DNA from: QNYQ01 sp964542985 | GTDB lineage: Archaea > Thermoproteota > Thermoprotei_A > Sulfolobales > Pyrodictiaceae | DNA length: 6,094 nt | Assembly: GCA_964542985.1 (NCBI GenBank) | Contig: CAZIWH010000081.1 | Location: 1 to 6,094, forward strand | Direction of reading: 5' to 3' | Shown here: in pieces, positions 1-4,778 of the stretch | How the letters are laid out: every line of letters starts with the position of its first letter | How positions within the stretch are numbered: position 1 is the first letter of the stretch | The notes under the pieces: model-generated | What the model was told of the DNA's origin: nothing | Seen by the model: only the letters and a program-made list of their open reading frames with translations | The model's database searches: none | Translations under genes and position numbers: made by a program

Positions 1-296
1 CCTGAGGAAACTCCGCCCTCCCCGCGGCACCGGGGCCCCGTGAGGGGGCACGGGTGAAACCCGTGGCAACGGCACAGAAACGACACGCCCGGGGCGCGTG
101 TGGCGATGATGCGGCGAGGGCTCGGCGGCGACGCCGGGCCAGTAACCCGCTGATGGACGCGCCCTGGGTGCGTTGAAACGGCCGTCCCCCGGGGAGCAAG
201 GGCGGCGGCCGATGAGGGCCGCGTGAATGGCCGCCGCGGGCCGCTTAGTCGGATGCGGCCGAAGGTACAGAAGGCGGGTTACAGCCTGGGGCCGTC
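1..296 (+). ncRNA. rnpB: RNase P RNA, 5'-truncated by the window edge
   Basis: Catalytic RNA of ribonuclease P, which removes the 5' leader from pre-tRNAs. The universal conserved blocks are visible in order: a CR-I type GAGGAAACTCC at 4-14, ACAGAAA at 74-80, the GTAACCC and GAAACGG...GGGGAGCAAG segment at about 143-200, and the CR-V type block ACAGAAGGCGGGTTACAG at 267-284. GGCGGG in the last block can pair with CCGCCC near the start, as expected for helix P4. In type A RNAs roughly 60 bases (P1, P2 and P3 5' parts) precede CR-I, so these lie outside the window. The 3' end is estimated at about 296 by allowing for the P2/P1 3' strand after CR-V and is uncertain by several bases. The neighbouring Elf1 gene starts about 90 bases downstream on the same strand. 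Confidence 0.93.
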
Positions 297-319
297 CCTC
301 CTTGCTTCTCCTTCTCTGC
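297..319 (+). terminator. Pyrimidine-rich tract after RNase P RNA, possible terminator
   Basis: A run made almost only of C and T follows the expected 3' end of the RNase P RNA. Archaeal RNA polymerase tends to stop at T-rich stretches, so this may end the RNA. The tract has no run of four T's, so the call is weak; the RNA could instead be processed from a longer transcript that includes the Elf1 gene. Confidence 0.22.
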
Positions 320-339
320 TGTGTGGCCTAGGCTGCGTC

Positions 340-345
340 TTTATT
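340..345 (+). promoter_or_regulatory. TATA-like element upstream of the Elf1 gene
   Basis: TTTATT lies in an otherwise GC-rich stretch, about 46 bases before the chosen GTG start at 389. A transcript starting about 25 bases downstream would have a leader of some 20 bases containing the ribosome-binding site at 376-381. The spacing matches that of the divergent promoter at 4152-4157. It is a sequence match only. Confidence 0.38.
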
Positions 346-375
346 GCGGTCTCGTCGCCGGCTTGTCTTCCCCCC

Positions 376-381
376 GGGGTG
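376..381 (+). promoter_or_regulatory. Ribosome-binding site deciding the Elf1 start
   Basis: GGGGTG stands 7 bases before GTG at 389. The same core with the same spacing precedes the Sec61-beta start (2093-2099), which favours GTG 389 over the upstream TTG at 344. Confidence 0.55.
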
Positions 382-388
382 TTGTGGC

Positions 389-787
389 GTGGGCAGGCGG
401 AGGAGAAAGTATCGTAAGCCGCAGCTGCTCCGGCCTATCAGGAGGCTGCCTACCATATTCGAGTGCCCGAACTGTGGAGCTCGGGCGCTTAGCGTAGAGA
501 TCAGGAAGAGGGAGAAAAACGAGAGGGGCGAAGTGAAGGCGATCATTAGGTGCGGGAAGTGTGGGCTCTACGCGGAGATGTGGGTTCCGGAGATATTCCA
601 GCCCGTGGATGTGTACTCCAGGTTCCTGGACGCGTTCCTTGAGGGCCGTATAGAGTACAAGTTTACAAAGGAGGGTGGCGAGGCCGAGCTGAGTCTAGAG
701 GAGCTTGCTGCGAGCGAGGAGGAGGAGGTTGGCGAGGCCGCTAGGGAGAGTGGAGGCGGAGTGGAGGAGGAAGAGGAGCAGCGGTGA
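389..787 (+). CDS. Elf1-type zinc-ribbon transcription elongation factor homolog
   Basis: The 132-residue product resembles archaeal relatives of the eukaryotic elongation factor Elf1, a small zinc-ribbon protein that rides on elongating RNA polymerase. The N-terminus is strongly basic (GRRRRKYRKP, residues 2-11). A four-cysteine zinc ribbon follows: C26-x2-C29 in FECPNCGARAL and C55-x2-C58 in RCGKCG. The segment after it (VPEIFQPVDVYSRFLDAFLEGRIE, residues about 66-89, split helix-like) is typical of the archaeal family. Residues about 95-131 form a low-complexity acidic tail. An open frame extends upstream to TTG 344, but GTG 389 has a well-spaced ribosome-binding site and gives the usual basic start. 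The 3' end overlaps the GGGP synthase gene by 38 bases, pointing to translational coupling. The role in elongation is inferred from the family. Confidence 0.88.
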   Translation: MGRRRRKYRKPQLLRPIRRLPTIFECPNCGARALSVEIRKREKNERGEVKAIIRCGKCGLYAEMWVPEIFQPVDVYSRFLDAFLEGRIEYKFTKEGGEAELSLEELAASEEEEVGEAARESGGGVEEEEEQR

Positions 788-1475
788 GCGGCTTTTCTTC
801 CTGCTCTCTGACCCGGAGAAGCCGCTACCCGTAGACGTTGTGGCTAGGTTCGAGGAGGCTGGGGCGGACGCACTGCTCGTGGGCGGCAGCCTGAACGTTA
901 CGCCCTACGATATAGACGATTATGTTGCTAGGCTCCGAGTGGCCGGCGTCAAGTTACCGGTGGTTCTCTTCCCGGGCGGTTTGAACAACATAGCCCGCTC
1001 CGCGGACGCGATACTGTTCATGGCTTTGATGAACAGCCTTGACTCCTACTGGCTTATGGGGGCCCAGGTGGCCGCCGCGCCTATAGTGAGGAAGCTGGGC
1101 CTGGAGGCTATACCGACGGGCTACCTTATCATAGGCCACGGGGGCGCCGCCGGCCACATAGGCAGGGCTCTGCCAGTCCCGCTCGAGAACAGCTACATCG
1201 TCGCCGCATATGCTGCGGCTGCGGAGCTTATGGGGTTCAGGGCACTGTACCTTGAGGCGGGCAGTGGGGCGCCTACACCGCTCCCCCCGGAGGCTGTCGC
1301 GGCTGCGAGGACTGCCGCGGAGACACTCTTCCTGATAGCAGGCGGGGGGATTAGGAGCAGGGAGAGGGCGAGGAGCCTCCTAGAGGCTGGGGCGGACGCG
1401 CTCGTCGTGGGTACGTTGGCCGAGCGCGACCCTGAGAGCGCGCTGGAGATACTGGCCGAGGCTAAGCGCGCCTAG
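750..1475 (+). CDS. Geranylgeranylglyceryl phosphate synthase
   Basis: Joins sn-glycerol-1-phosphate to geranylgeranyl diphosphate, the first committed step in archaeal ether lipids; a Mg2+-dependent TIM-barrel enzyme at the membrane face. Motifs by residue from GTG 750 (241 aa): SDPEK at 20-24, whose Asp is the expected metal ligand; VGGSLNVT at about 44-51; LFPGGLNNIARSADAILFM, the barrel core; YLEAGSGAP, with the glycerophosphate-contacting Glu/Ser region; IAGGGIRS, a phosphate-binding loop; ADALVVGT near the end. It resembles the crenarchaeal group II enzymes. The start is uncertain: TTG 705 and TTG 729 are in frame and would add 15 or 7 Arg-rich residues. GTG 750 gives the usual 12-15 residues before the first strand. 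All starts lie inside the Elf1 gene. The stop at 1473-1475 interlocks with the stop of the convergent MazG-like gene. Confidence 0.94.
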   Translation: MEAEWRRKRSSGERLFFLLSDPEKPLPVDVVARFEEAGADALLVGGSLNVTPYDIDDYVARLRVAGVKLPVVLFPGGLNNIARSADAILFMALMNSLDSYWLMGAQVAAAPIVRKLGLEAIPTGYLIIGHGGAAGHIGRALPVPLENSYIVAAYAAAAELMGFRALYLEAGSGAPTPLPPEAVAAARTAAETLFLIAGGGIRSRERARSLLEAGADALVVGTLAERDPESALEILAEAKRA

Positions 1476-1753
1476 CCCTCCTCGCCGCCTAGCAGGTGGC
1501 CGTACTTCTTTTGCAACGCCTTCTCAGCGTCAACCCCCAGGAGGTTCGCCACGCTCAGTGTCCAGGCAAGGACGTCCGCTATCTCCTCCTCCACGTCTCC
1601 GCCCTTGAGCACAGCCTCCGCGAGCTCCCCTAATTCACTTGCAAGCCATGCTAGTGTAGCGTAGATGCCCCGGCCGCTATCTCTCTCAATGTAGGCTCTC
1701 CGCATAGCCTCCTGGATACCGCGTACGCAGAGGCAGCTCTGCCCGCCAGCCAA
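1472..1753 (-). CDS. MazG-like nucleotide pyrophosphohydrolase
   Basis: A 93-residue all-helical protein of the MazG-like group, which hydrolyses nucleoside triphosphates (often non-canonical ones) to monophosphate and pyrophosphate. The Mg2+-binding signature is present: E40-x2-E43 in ASELGELAEAV and E57-x2-D60 in EEEIADVLAW, with W63 and the helix TLSVANLLGVDAEKALQKKYG typical of small archaeal members that work as dimers or tetramers. The start is TTG at 1753: an in-frame stop lies just upstream (1763-1765), and the next Met (residue 17) would cut the first helix. The N-terminus has an unusual CLC pair (C7, C9). No strong ribosome-binding site is visible. It lies 143 bases downstream of the Sec61-beta gene on the same strand, possibly co-transcribed. 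The physiological substrate is unknown. Confidence 0.87.
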   Translation of the reverse strand: MAGGQSCLCVRGIQEAMRRAYIERDSGRGIYATLAWLASELGELAEAVLKGGDVEEEIADVLAWTLSVANLLGVDAEKALQKKYGHLLGGEEG

Positions 1754-1896
1754 GGCCCCGGCTCAGCCCCCGGCTTGCAGGTCGACGCTCAGAGGACAGC
1801 GAGGGACCCGTGTCCGCCCTGGAGGACGAGATTGGACCTCCCAGGGCTCCTAGGAGGGAAAAGCAGCGAGGGAGAGAGGACTGGGTGGCTGCCATG

Positions 1897-2085
1897 TTAG
1901 AGTATGGAAGCCACTACTACCGCCAGTATGAAGCCTACGGTTATTGCTAGCACGTGGATAGGCTTGAGCTTTACTATTGCCTCCTCCTCGCTGAAGGCAA
2001 GCAAGCCAGCTGCAGTGAACACGGTGGGCGACGTGTCCCTGGGCTTCTCGTCGTCGCTACCCTTGCTTCTCCTTCTCCTGGCCAC
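1897..2085 (-). CDS. secG: Preprotein translocase Sec61-beta subunit (archaeal SecG)
   Basis: Small single-span subunit of the SecYE-beta translocon, anchored by its C-terminus with the N-terminus in the cytoplasm. The 62-residue product has a basic start (ARRRRSKG, 2-9) and the family hallmark TVFTAAGLLAFSEEE (residues 21-35). A KLKP turn follows, then one hydrophobic segment at about residues 43-62 that runs to the C-terminus. Archaeal homologs are about 55-60 residues, which fits GTG 2085; GGGGTGG is placed 7 bases before this codon. The frame stays open to GTG 2202, which would add a hydrophilic 39-residue extension; see findings. The MazG-like gene is next downstream. The family assignment is clear; the start is fairly sure. 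Confidence 0.9.
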   Translation of the reverse strand: MARRRRSKGSDDEKPRDTSPTVFTAAGLLAFSEEEAIVKLKPIHVLAITVGFILAVVVASIL

Positions 2086-2092
2086 CCTGGAG

Positions 2093-2099
2093 CCACCCC
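2093..2099 (-). promoter_or_regulatory. Ribosome-binding site deciding the Sec61-beta start
   Basis: Read on the minus strand this is GGGGTGG, 7 bases before GTG 2085, nearly identical in sequence and spacing to the site before the Elf1 gene. Confidence 0.5.
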
Positions 2100-2181
2100 A
2101 CGCATTCCCCGCGTAGAGCCCGGGGGTTCTATGATGCTTCTGCTCCGTGTTAGAAGTTTTGCCTTCCCCTGGTGGCTGCTG

Positions 2182-2218
2182 CGGACTGCTGGTGGGCTCC
2201 ACAGGAAAGCTAGGGGTC
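2182..2218. repeat. Diverged repeat, copy A
   Basis: This stretch aligns without gaps to copy B at 2562-2598 at roughly three positions in four, with an identical 11-base core (GGTGGGCTCCA, starting at 2191) and a shared AGGGGT at the end. Many differences are transitions, as expected for an old duplication. Copy A spans the upstream GTG (2202) of the secG frame. In both copies the core can fold into a small bulged hairpin. Confidence 0.38.
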
Positions 2219-2244
2219 CACTCTCTAAACTGTATTGCCTTAGG

Positions 2245-2252
2245 TTTATATA
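2245..2252 (-). promoter_or_regulatory. TATA box, probably for secG
   Basis: TTTATATA on the plus strand, TATATAAA on the minus strand, is the best TATA box in the window. The only recognised gene it can serve is secG on the minus strand. Transcription starting about 25 bases downstream (about 2222) would give a leader of some 135 bases to GTG 2085, or about 20 bases to GTG 2202. It could also fire on the plus strand into the gene-free region. Confidence 0.42.
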
Positions 2253-2420
2253 TTTGCTGTAGTCTGTACTGTTTTCTGTGGGGCGGACCCCTCGTGTTCC
2301 GGTGGAGTATTTGCTAGAAGTTCCTTGTCTACCGTGTTCTCCTTGGCGGAACTCAATAGCGTTTGTTTAGCCAAAAACTTGCTATGAAGTCTCCCTTTTG
2401 CTATAAGAATTTAGATCTTG

Positions 2421-2426
2421 TATATA
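2421..2426 (+). promoter_or_regulatory. TATA-like box in the gene-free region
   Basis: TATATA within an AT-rich stretch. On the plus strand, a start about 25 bases downstream would fall just before the hairpin at 2460-2477. No gene follows, so it matters only if a small RNA is made here. AT-rich spacer composition alone could also produce it. Confidence 0.22.
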
Positions 2427-2459
2427 GTTTAGAGTTCTTGGTTAGTGCTCTATGACTTG

Positions 2460-2477
2460 CGCCTCGTAGGCTAGGCG
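2460..2477 (+). repeat. Hairpin with an alternative pairing
   Basis: CGCCT (2460-2464) pairs with AGGCG (2473-2477) around an 8-base loop. GCCT (2461-2464) can instead pair with AGGC (2468-2471) around a 3-base loop, so the two folds exclude each other. The first stem is extended imperfectly outward (T2458 with A2479). Confidence 0.4.
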
Positions 2478-2561
2478 AAGCGCTGGGGTGGGGACCTGGG
2501 ACAGCCTCGTGTTACAGCGTGCATGATGCTGCTAGTCTCTGTTCAGGAAGAGCCGGGTCTG

Positions 2562-2598
2562 TGGGCATTTGGTGGGCTCCAATGGAAGCCGAGGGGTG
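2562..2598. repeat. Diverged repeat, copy B
   Basis: Partner of copy A (2182-2218). It ends just before the stop codon of tiaS, so on the minus strand it lies immediately downstream of that gene. The core GGTGGGCTCCA is at 2571-2581, followed by a sequence that can fold as GGCTCC-AAT-GGAAGCC with one bulged A. Confidence 0.38.
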
Positions 2599-2600
2599 TG

Positions 2601-3836
2601 TTACTCTAGGGTAAATCTATGTGGTGTTGTGAAGAACTCTCCACGGGGAGGCTTGAGAGGCCCCGGAGGAGGGGCTAGGCAGCGCTCCGGTGGGGCTGCA
2701 AGATGGTGGAGGGCGCTGAGGGGCGGGTAGACCCAGTCGTTGCCGCAGAACCTGCAGCAGGGGGGCTCACGGCCTCGGGGAGATAGAAGCTCCAGGTTCA
2801 GCGTGAGTTCGCCGCGCCTCCTCTTGGCGCGCCCGGCCGCGACAACAACGTCTCCCGGCTCTAGTGTCTCGAGTACGCGGCGGAGCATCCCGGTCTCACG
2901 GTAGGCGGCCAGTGTTGCTGTGCCCGTATGGTCTACAATGTCTACCACTATGTGGCCGCCGGGGAGTCTGCGCGGCCTGGAGGCGAGCTCGGCGACGATA
3001 ACGACGTTGTCATAGGGCCTCGTGGATGTAAGTGTCTTCGGCCTGAGGTGCTCGTTAGTCGCCTGGTTGCTGCGGAACAGCGTCCAGTGCGACGGCTCTT
3101 CTCCGGCGTCTATCTCCTCCAGCGCCATGACCAGGACCCTGGGGTCGGTACCTCTCACCCCGTAGAGCACAGGGTCGGTGCCGTGGGGCGCTATGAGTGG
3201 CCTAGAGGACTCGTAGTCATAGTTGGCGAACGTGACCGGCCTGTGCCTCAAGTCGTAGGCGACCACGCTGTGCTCGTCTAGCCTCCGCGGCGTGGCCCAG
3301 CGCCGGGGCTCCCTGTAGGCCAGCAGCTCAAACGTGTAGTCCCTCCGAGGGTCCCAGCCCAGGGCTGCGGCTGCCCCTACGAGGCCCCGGCGCCCGGCAC
3401 CATAGATCCTAGCCCTCTTGGCGAGGCATGTGATGGCTAGTCCGGGGTCAACTATCTCGTGGACTGCACGGCGGTAGAGCGTCTCAAGGCACCTTGGCCT
3501 CGCTGCGAGGTACTCGTTAAGGCTCTCCACGTTCTCGAGGTAGAGGGCTGCTATGCTTGCCTTCCGTGACCCCGGTGCATAGGCCTCGGCGAGCCTCCAG
3601 GCGGCGGACAGCAGCTCCTCGGCATTTCGGCGGCCTCTTGTCCTCAGCAGGAGGGCTATCGCGCCGTTCCCGCGGGTCTTCCAGGGCGCCGCGGGGTTAA
3701 GCCTAACCAACCAGGGGTAGTCAATGGGCTCAAGGCCGAGCTGCGCGGCGACTGCGAGGAGGAGGCTTGCAAAGTGGGTAGTACAGCCGGCGAAGGGTGT
3801 GTCAAAACTGTCGAGGCCCAGGGCGAGGAGGGGCAT
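2601..3836 (-). CDS. tiaS: tRNA(Ile2) 2-agmatinylcytidine synthetase TiaS
   Basis: Uses ATP and agmatine to convert the wobble cytidine C34 of tRNA-Ile2 to agmatidine, so that the tRNA reads AUA and not AUG; essential in archaea. The 411-residue product shows the family's landmarks. The N-terminal kinase-like motif is DSFDTPFAGCTTH (9-21). PWLVRLNPAAPWKTRGNGA follows at 41-59, then GRRGLVGAAAALG (148-160), DYTFELLAYR (166-175) and DPVLYGVRGTDP (221-232). An OB-fold-like segment covers about 272-352. The C-terminus has C361-x2-C364. Two oddities: the usual DDTDS motif reads DSFDT, and the second cysteine pair of the zinc ribbon is missing (see findings). The Thr that is autophosphorylated in the Archaeoglobus enzyme corresponds to T19 and is kept. 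ATG 3836 is the only plausible start; a GAGGGGAGG lies 13 bases upstream, rather far. The gene follows the RAM-domain gene by 27 bases, in one operon. Confidence 0.93.
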   Translation of the reverse strand: MPLLALGLDSFDTPFAGCTTHFASLLLAVAAQLGLEPIDYPWLVRLNPAAPWKTRGNGAIALLLRTRGRRNAEELLSAAWRLAEAYAPGSRKASIAALYLENVESLNEYLAARPRCLETLYRRAVHEIVDPGLAITCLAKRARIYGAGRRGLVGAAAALGWDPRRDYTFELLAYREPRRWATPRRLDEHSVVAYDLRHRPVTFANYDYESSRPLIAPHGTDPVLYGVRGTDPRVLVMALEEIDAGEEPSHWTLFRSNQATNEHLRPKTLTSTRPYDNVVIVAELASRPRRLPGGHIVVDIVDHTGTATLAAYRETGMLRRVLETLEPGDVVVAAGRAKRRRGELTLNLELLSPRGREPPCCRFCGNDWVYPPLSALHHLAAPPERCLAPPPGPLKPPRGEFFTTPHRFTLE

Positions 3837-3863
3837 GGTGCAGCGGGGGCCTCCCCTCGGGCT

Positions 3864-4109
3864 CTACTTGCGCTCGAAGTCGTTTACCACGACCATAGTC
3901 AGTGTTGAGCGCACCTTGGGGCTAGACCTTATATGCCTATACACTATGTCGCGAAGCTTGCTCATATCGTCGCTCTCAACTACAACGACTATGTCGTAGA
4001 GCCCATACACCATGTAGGCCGCGCGAACCTCGGGAACTTGTTTGAGCTGCTCGAACACCTCCTCGTCCGCCCCTATCTCGGTGTTAATGAGGACAACGGC
4101 CTTAGGCAC
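3864..4109 (-). CDS. Stand-alone Lrp/AsnC ligand-binding (RAM) domain protein
   Basis: An 81-residue protein made only of the RAM domain of Lrp/AsnC regulators, without the DNA-binding helix-turn-helix. The fold is seen as strand (KAVVLINTEIG, 3-13), helix (DEEVFEQLKQVPEV, 15-28), strand pair (RAAYMVYGLYDIVVVVES, 29-46), helix (DMSKLRDIVYRHIRSS, 48-63), strand (VRSTLTMVVVNDF, 66-78). The YGLYDIVV turn is the family hallmark, at the site where effectors such as amino acids bind between subunits of the ring-shaped oligomer. Such proteins are common in archaea and may sense metabolites or modulate full-length Lrp proteins; the ligand here is unknown. The start is GTG 4109. It leads a two-gene operon with tiaS and is divergent from tsr3. 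Confidence 0.9.
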   Translation of the reverse strand: MPKAVVLINTEIGADEEVFEQLKQVPEVRAAYMVYGLYDIVVVVESDDMSKLRDIVYRHIRSSPKVRSTLTMVVVNDFERK

Positions 4110-4151
4110 GACGGGGCACCGTGTAGCCCAGATACCCCAGCGGTCCGGGGG

Positions 4152-4157
4152 TATTAA
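4152..4157. promoter_or_regulatory. Shared TATA-like element of a divergent promoter
   Basis: TATTAA lies in GTATTAAGGC, the only AT-rich spot in the 89-base gap between two divergent operons. Its centre is about 45 bases from the GTG at 4109 (minus) and about 45 bases from the GTG at 4199 (plus). A start site some 25 bases away on either side would give leaders of about 20 bases. The central TTAA is palindromic, so one element could be read both ways. Confidence 0.48.
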
Positions 4158-4184
4158 GGCCGGTGGCCCCGCATCCTCCCACCA

Positions 4185-4190
4185 GGGAGG
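4185..4190 (+). promoter_or_regulatory. Ribosome-binding site deciding the tsr3 start
   Basis: GGGAGG, extended to GGGAGGAG, stands 8 bases before GTG 4199. It supports this start over the upstream in-frame GTG at 4163, which has no such site. Confidence 0.65.
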
Positions 4191-4198
4191 AGCAACAA

Positions 4199-4774
4199 GT
4201 GCCGCGCGTACTCGTGCTCCACCTCGGCGGCGATGACCCCAAGAAGAACACGGCCCTCAAGATGATACGCGTCGGGCTAGCCAGGAGGATAAACCGCATC
4301 CCCCGAGGCGCCCTCGTCTTGGATCCCGGCTCCCCGACACCGGTCTCTGCCTCCGACCGCGCGGCTGTGGAGAGCCGCGGCATAGTGGTGATAGACGCAA
4401 GCTGGAGGAGACTACGGCTGCCGAGGGGAGGGCTCCGGCGCCGGCTTCCCCTCCTCCTAGCAGCTAACCCTGTGAACTACGGCAAACCATTCCTACTCAG
4501 CAGCCTGGAGGCCGTTGCTGCGGCGCTGCTGCTCACGGGACACCGGGAGGAGGCGGAGCAACTCCTAGGCCTCTACAAGTGGGGCCGTATCTTCCTAGAG
4601 CTCAACAAGAGGTTCATAGAGCGCTACGAGGGGAAGACAGCTCTCGAGATAATAGAAGAGGAATGTCACATCATAGAGGAGCTAGCAGGCGAGAGCATCG
4701 AGCACTGCGACGCAGCAGCCATTCACAAAATATACCAGAAGATTATACGAAGCTACTCGGAGAAGGGAAGGTAG
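4199..4774 (+). CDS. tsr3: Tsr3, 16S rRNA aminocarboxypropyltransferase
   Basis: SAM-dependent enzyme of the Tsr3 (formerly DUF367) family, which transfers the 3-amino-3-carboxypropyl group of SAM to a hypermodified uridine/pseudouridine in the decoding region of small-subunit rRNA, a late step in ribosome maturation. The 191-residue product has the family blocks: DDPKKNTALKM (12-22), LVLDPGSPTPVSASDR (39-54), VVIDASWRR (63-71), LPLLLAANPVNYGKPF (83-98, the most diagnostic block) and the helix SSLEAVAAALLLTG. The C-terminal half is helical and ends with YSEKGR. The start GTG 4199 follows a GGGAGGAG and begins directly with the first strand (PRVLVLHL). It is the first gene of a plus-strand operon; the next gene begins 4 bases after its stop. 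Whether the archaeal target carries the acp group here is inferred from the family. Confidence 0.93.
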   Translation: MPRVLVLHLGGDDPKKNTALKMIRVGLARRINRIPRGALVLDPGSPTPVSASDRAAVESRGIVVIDASWRRLRLPRGGLRRRLPLLLAANPVNYGKPFLLSSLEAVAAALLLTGHREEAEQLLGLYKWGRIFLELNKRFIERYEGKTALEIIEEECHIIEELAGESIEHCDAAAIHKIYQKIIRSYSEKGR

Positions 4775-4778
4775 AGCC

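Larger units (their letters stand above)
2086..2600. other. Gene-free region between secG and tiaS
   Basis: About 500 bases with no convincing gene on either strand; the part from about 2225 to 2460 is clearly more AT-rich than the flanking genes. It holds a strong TATA box at 2245-2252, a second TATA-like box at 2421-2426, a hairpin at 2460-2477 and two diverged copies of a roughly 40-base sequence (2182-2219 and 2562-2600). I saw no tRNA T-arm and no C/D box pair. It must carry the promoter of secG (minus) and may carry an unrecognised small RNA. Confidence 0.6.

Noticed and set aside
1686..1895. Open frame on minus starting with ATG one base after the secG stop (TAACATG).
   Set aside because: The spacing invites coupling, but the 69-residue product is a low-complexity Arg/Ser/Leu/Gly mix with no recognisable family, and it overlaps the N-terminus of the MazG-like gene in another frame.
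2125..2545. C/D box guide RNAs suggested by ATGATGC at about 2131 and 2524.
   Set aside because: ATGATGC is only a partial C box and no CTGA D box sits at a suitable distance on the same strand.
2928..3281. 117-residue plus-strand open frame.
   Set aside because: Lies wholly opposite tiaS, whose conserved motifs prove the minus frame is coding; the plus product looks like a GC-driven shadow.
4102..4383. 93-residue minus-strand open frame opposite the start of tsr3.
   Set aside because: It covers the divergent promoter and conserved tsr3 blocks; no family features.
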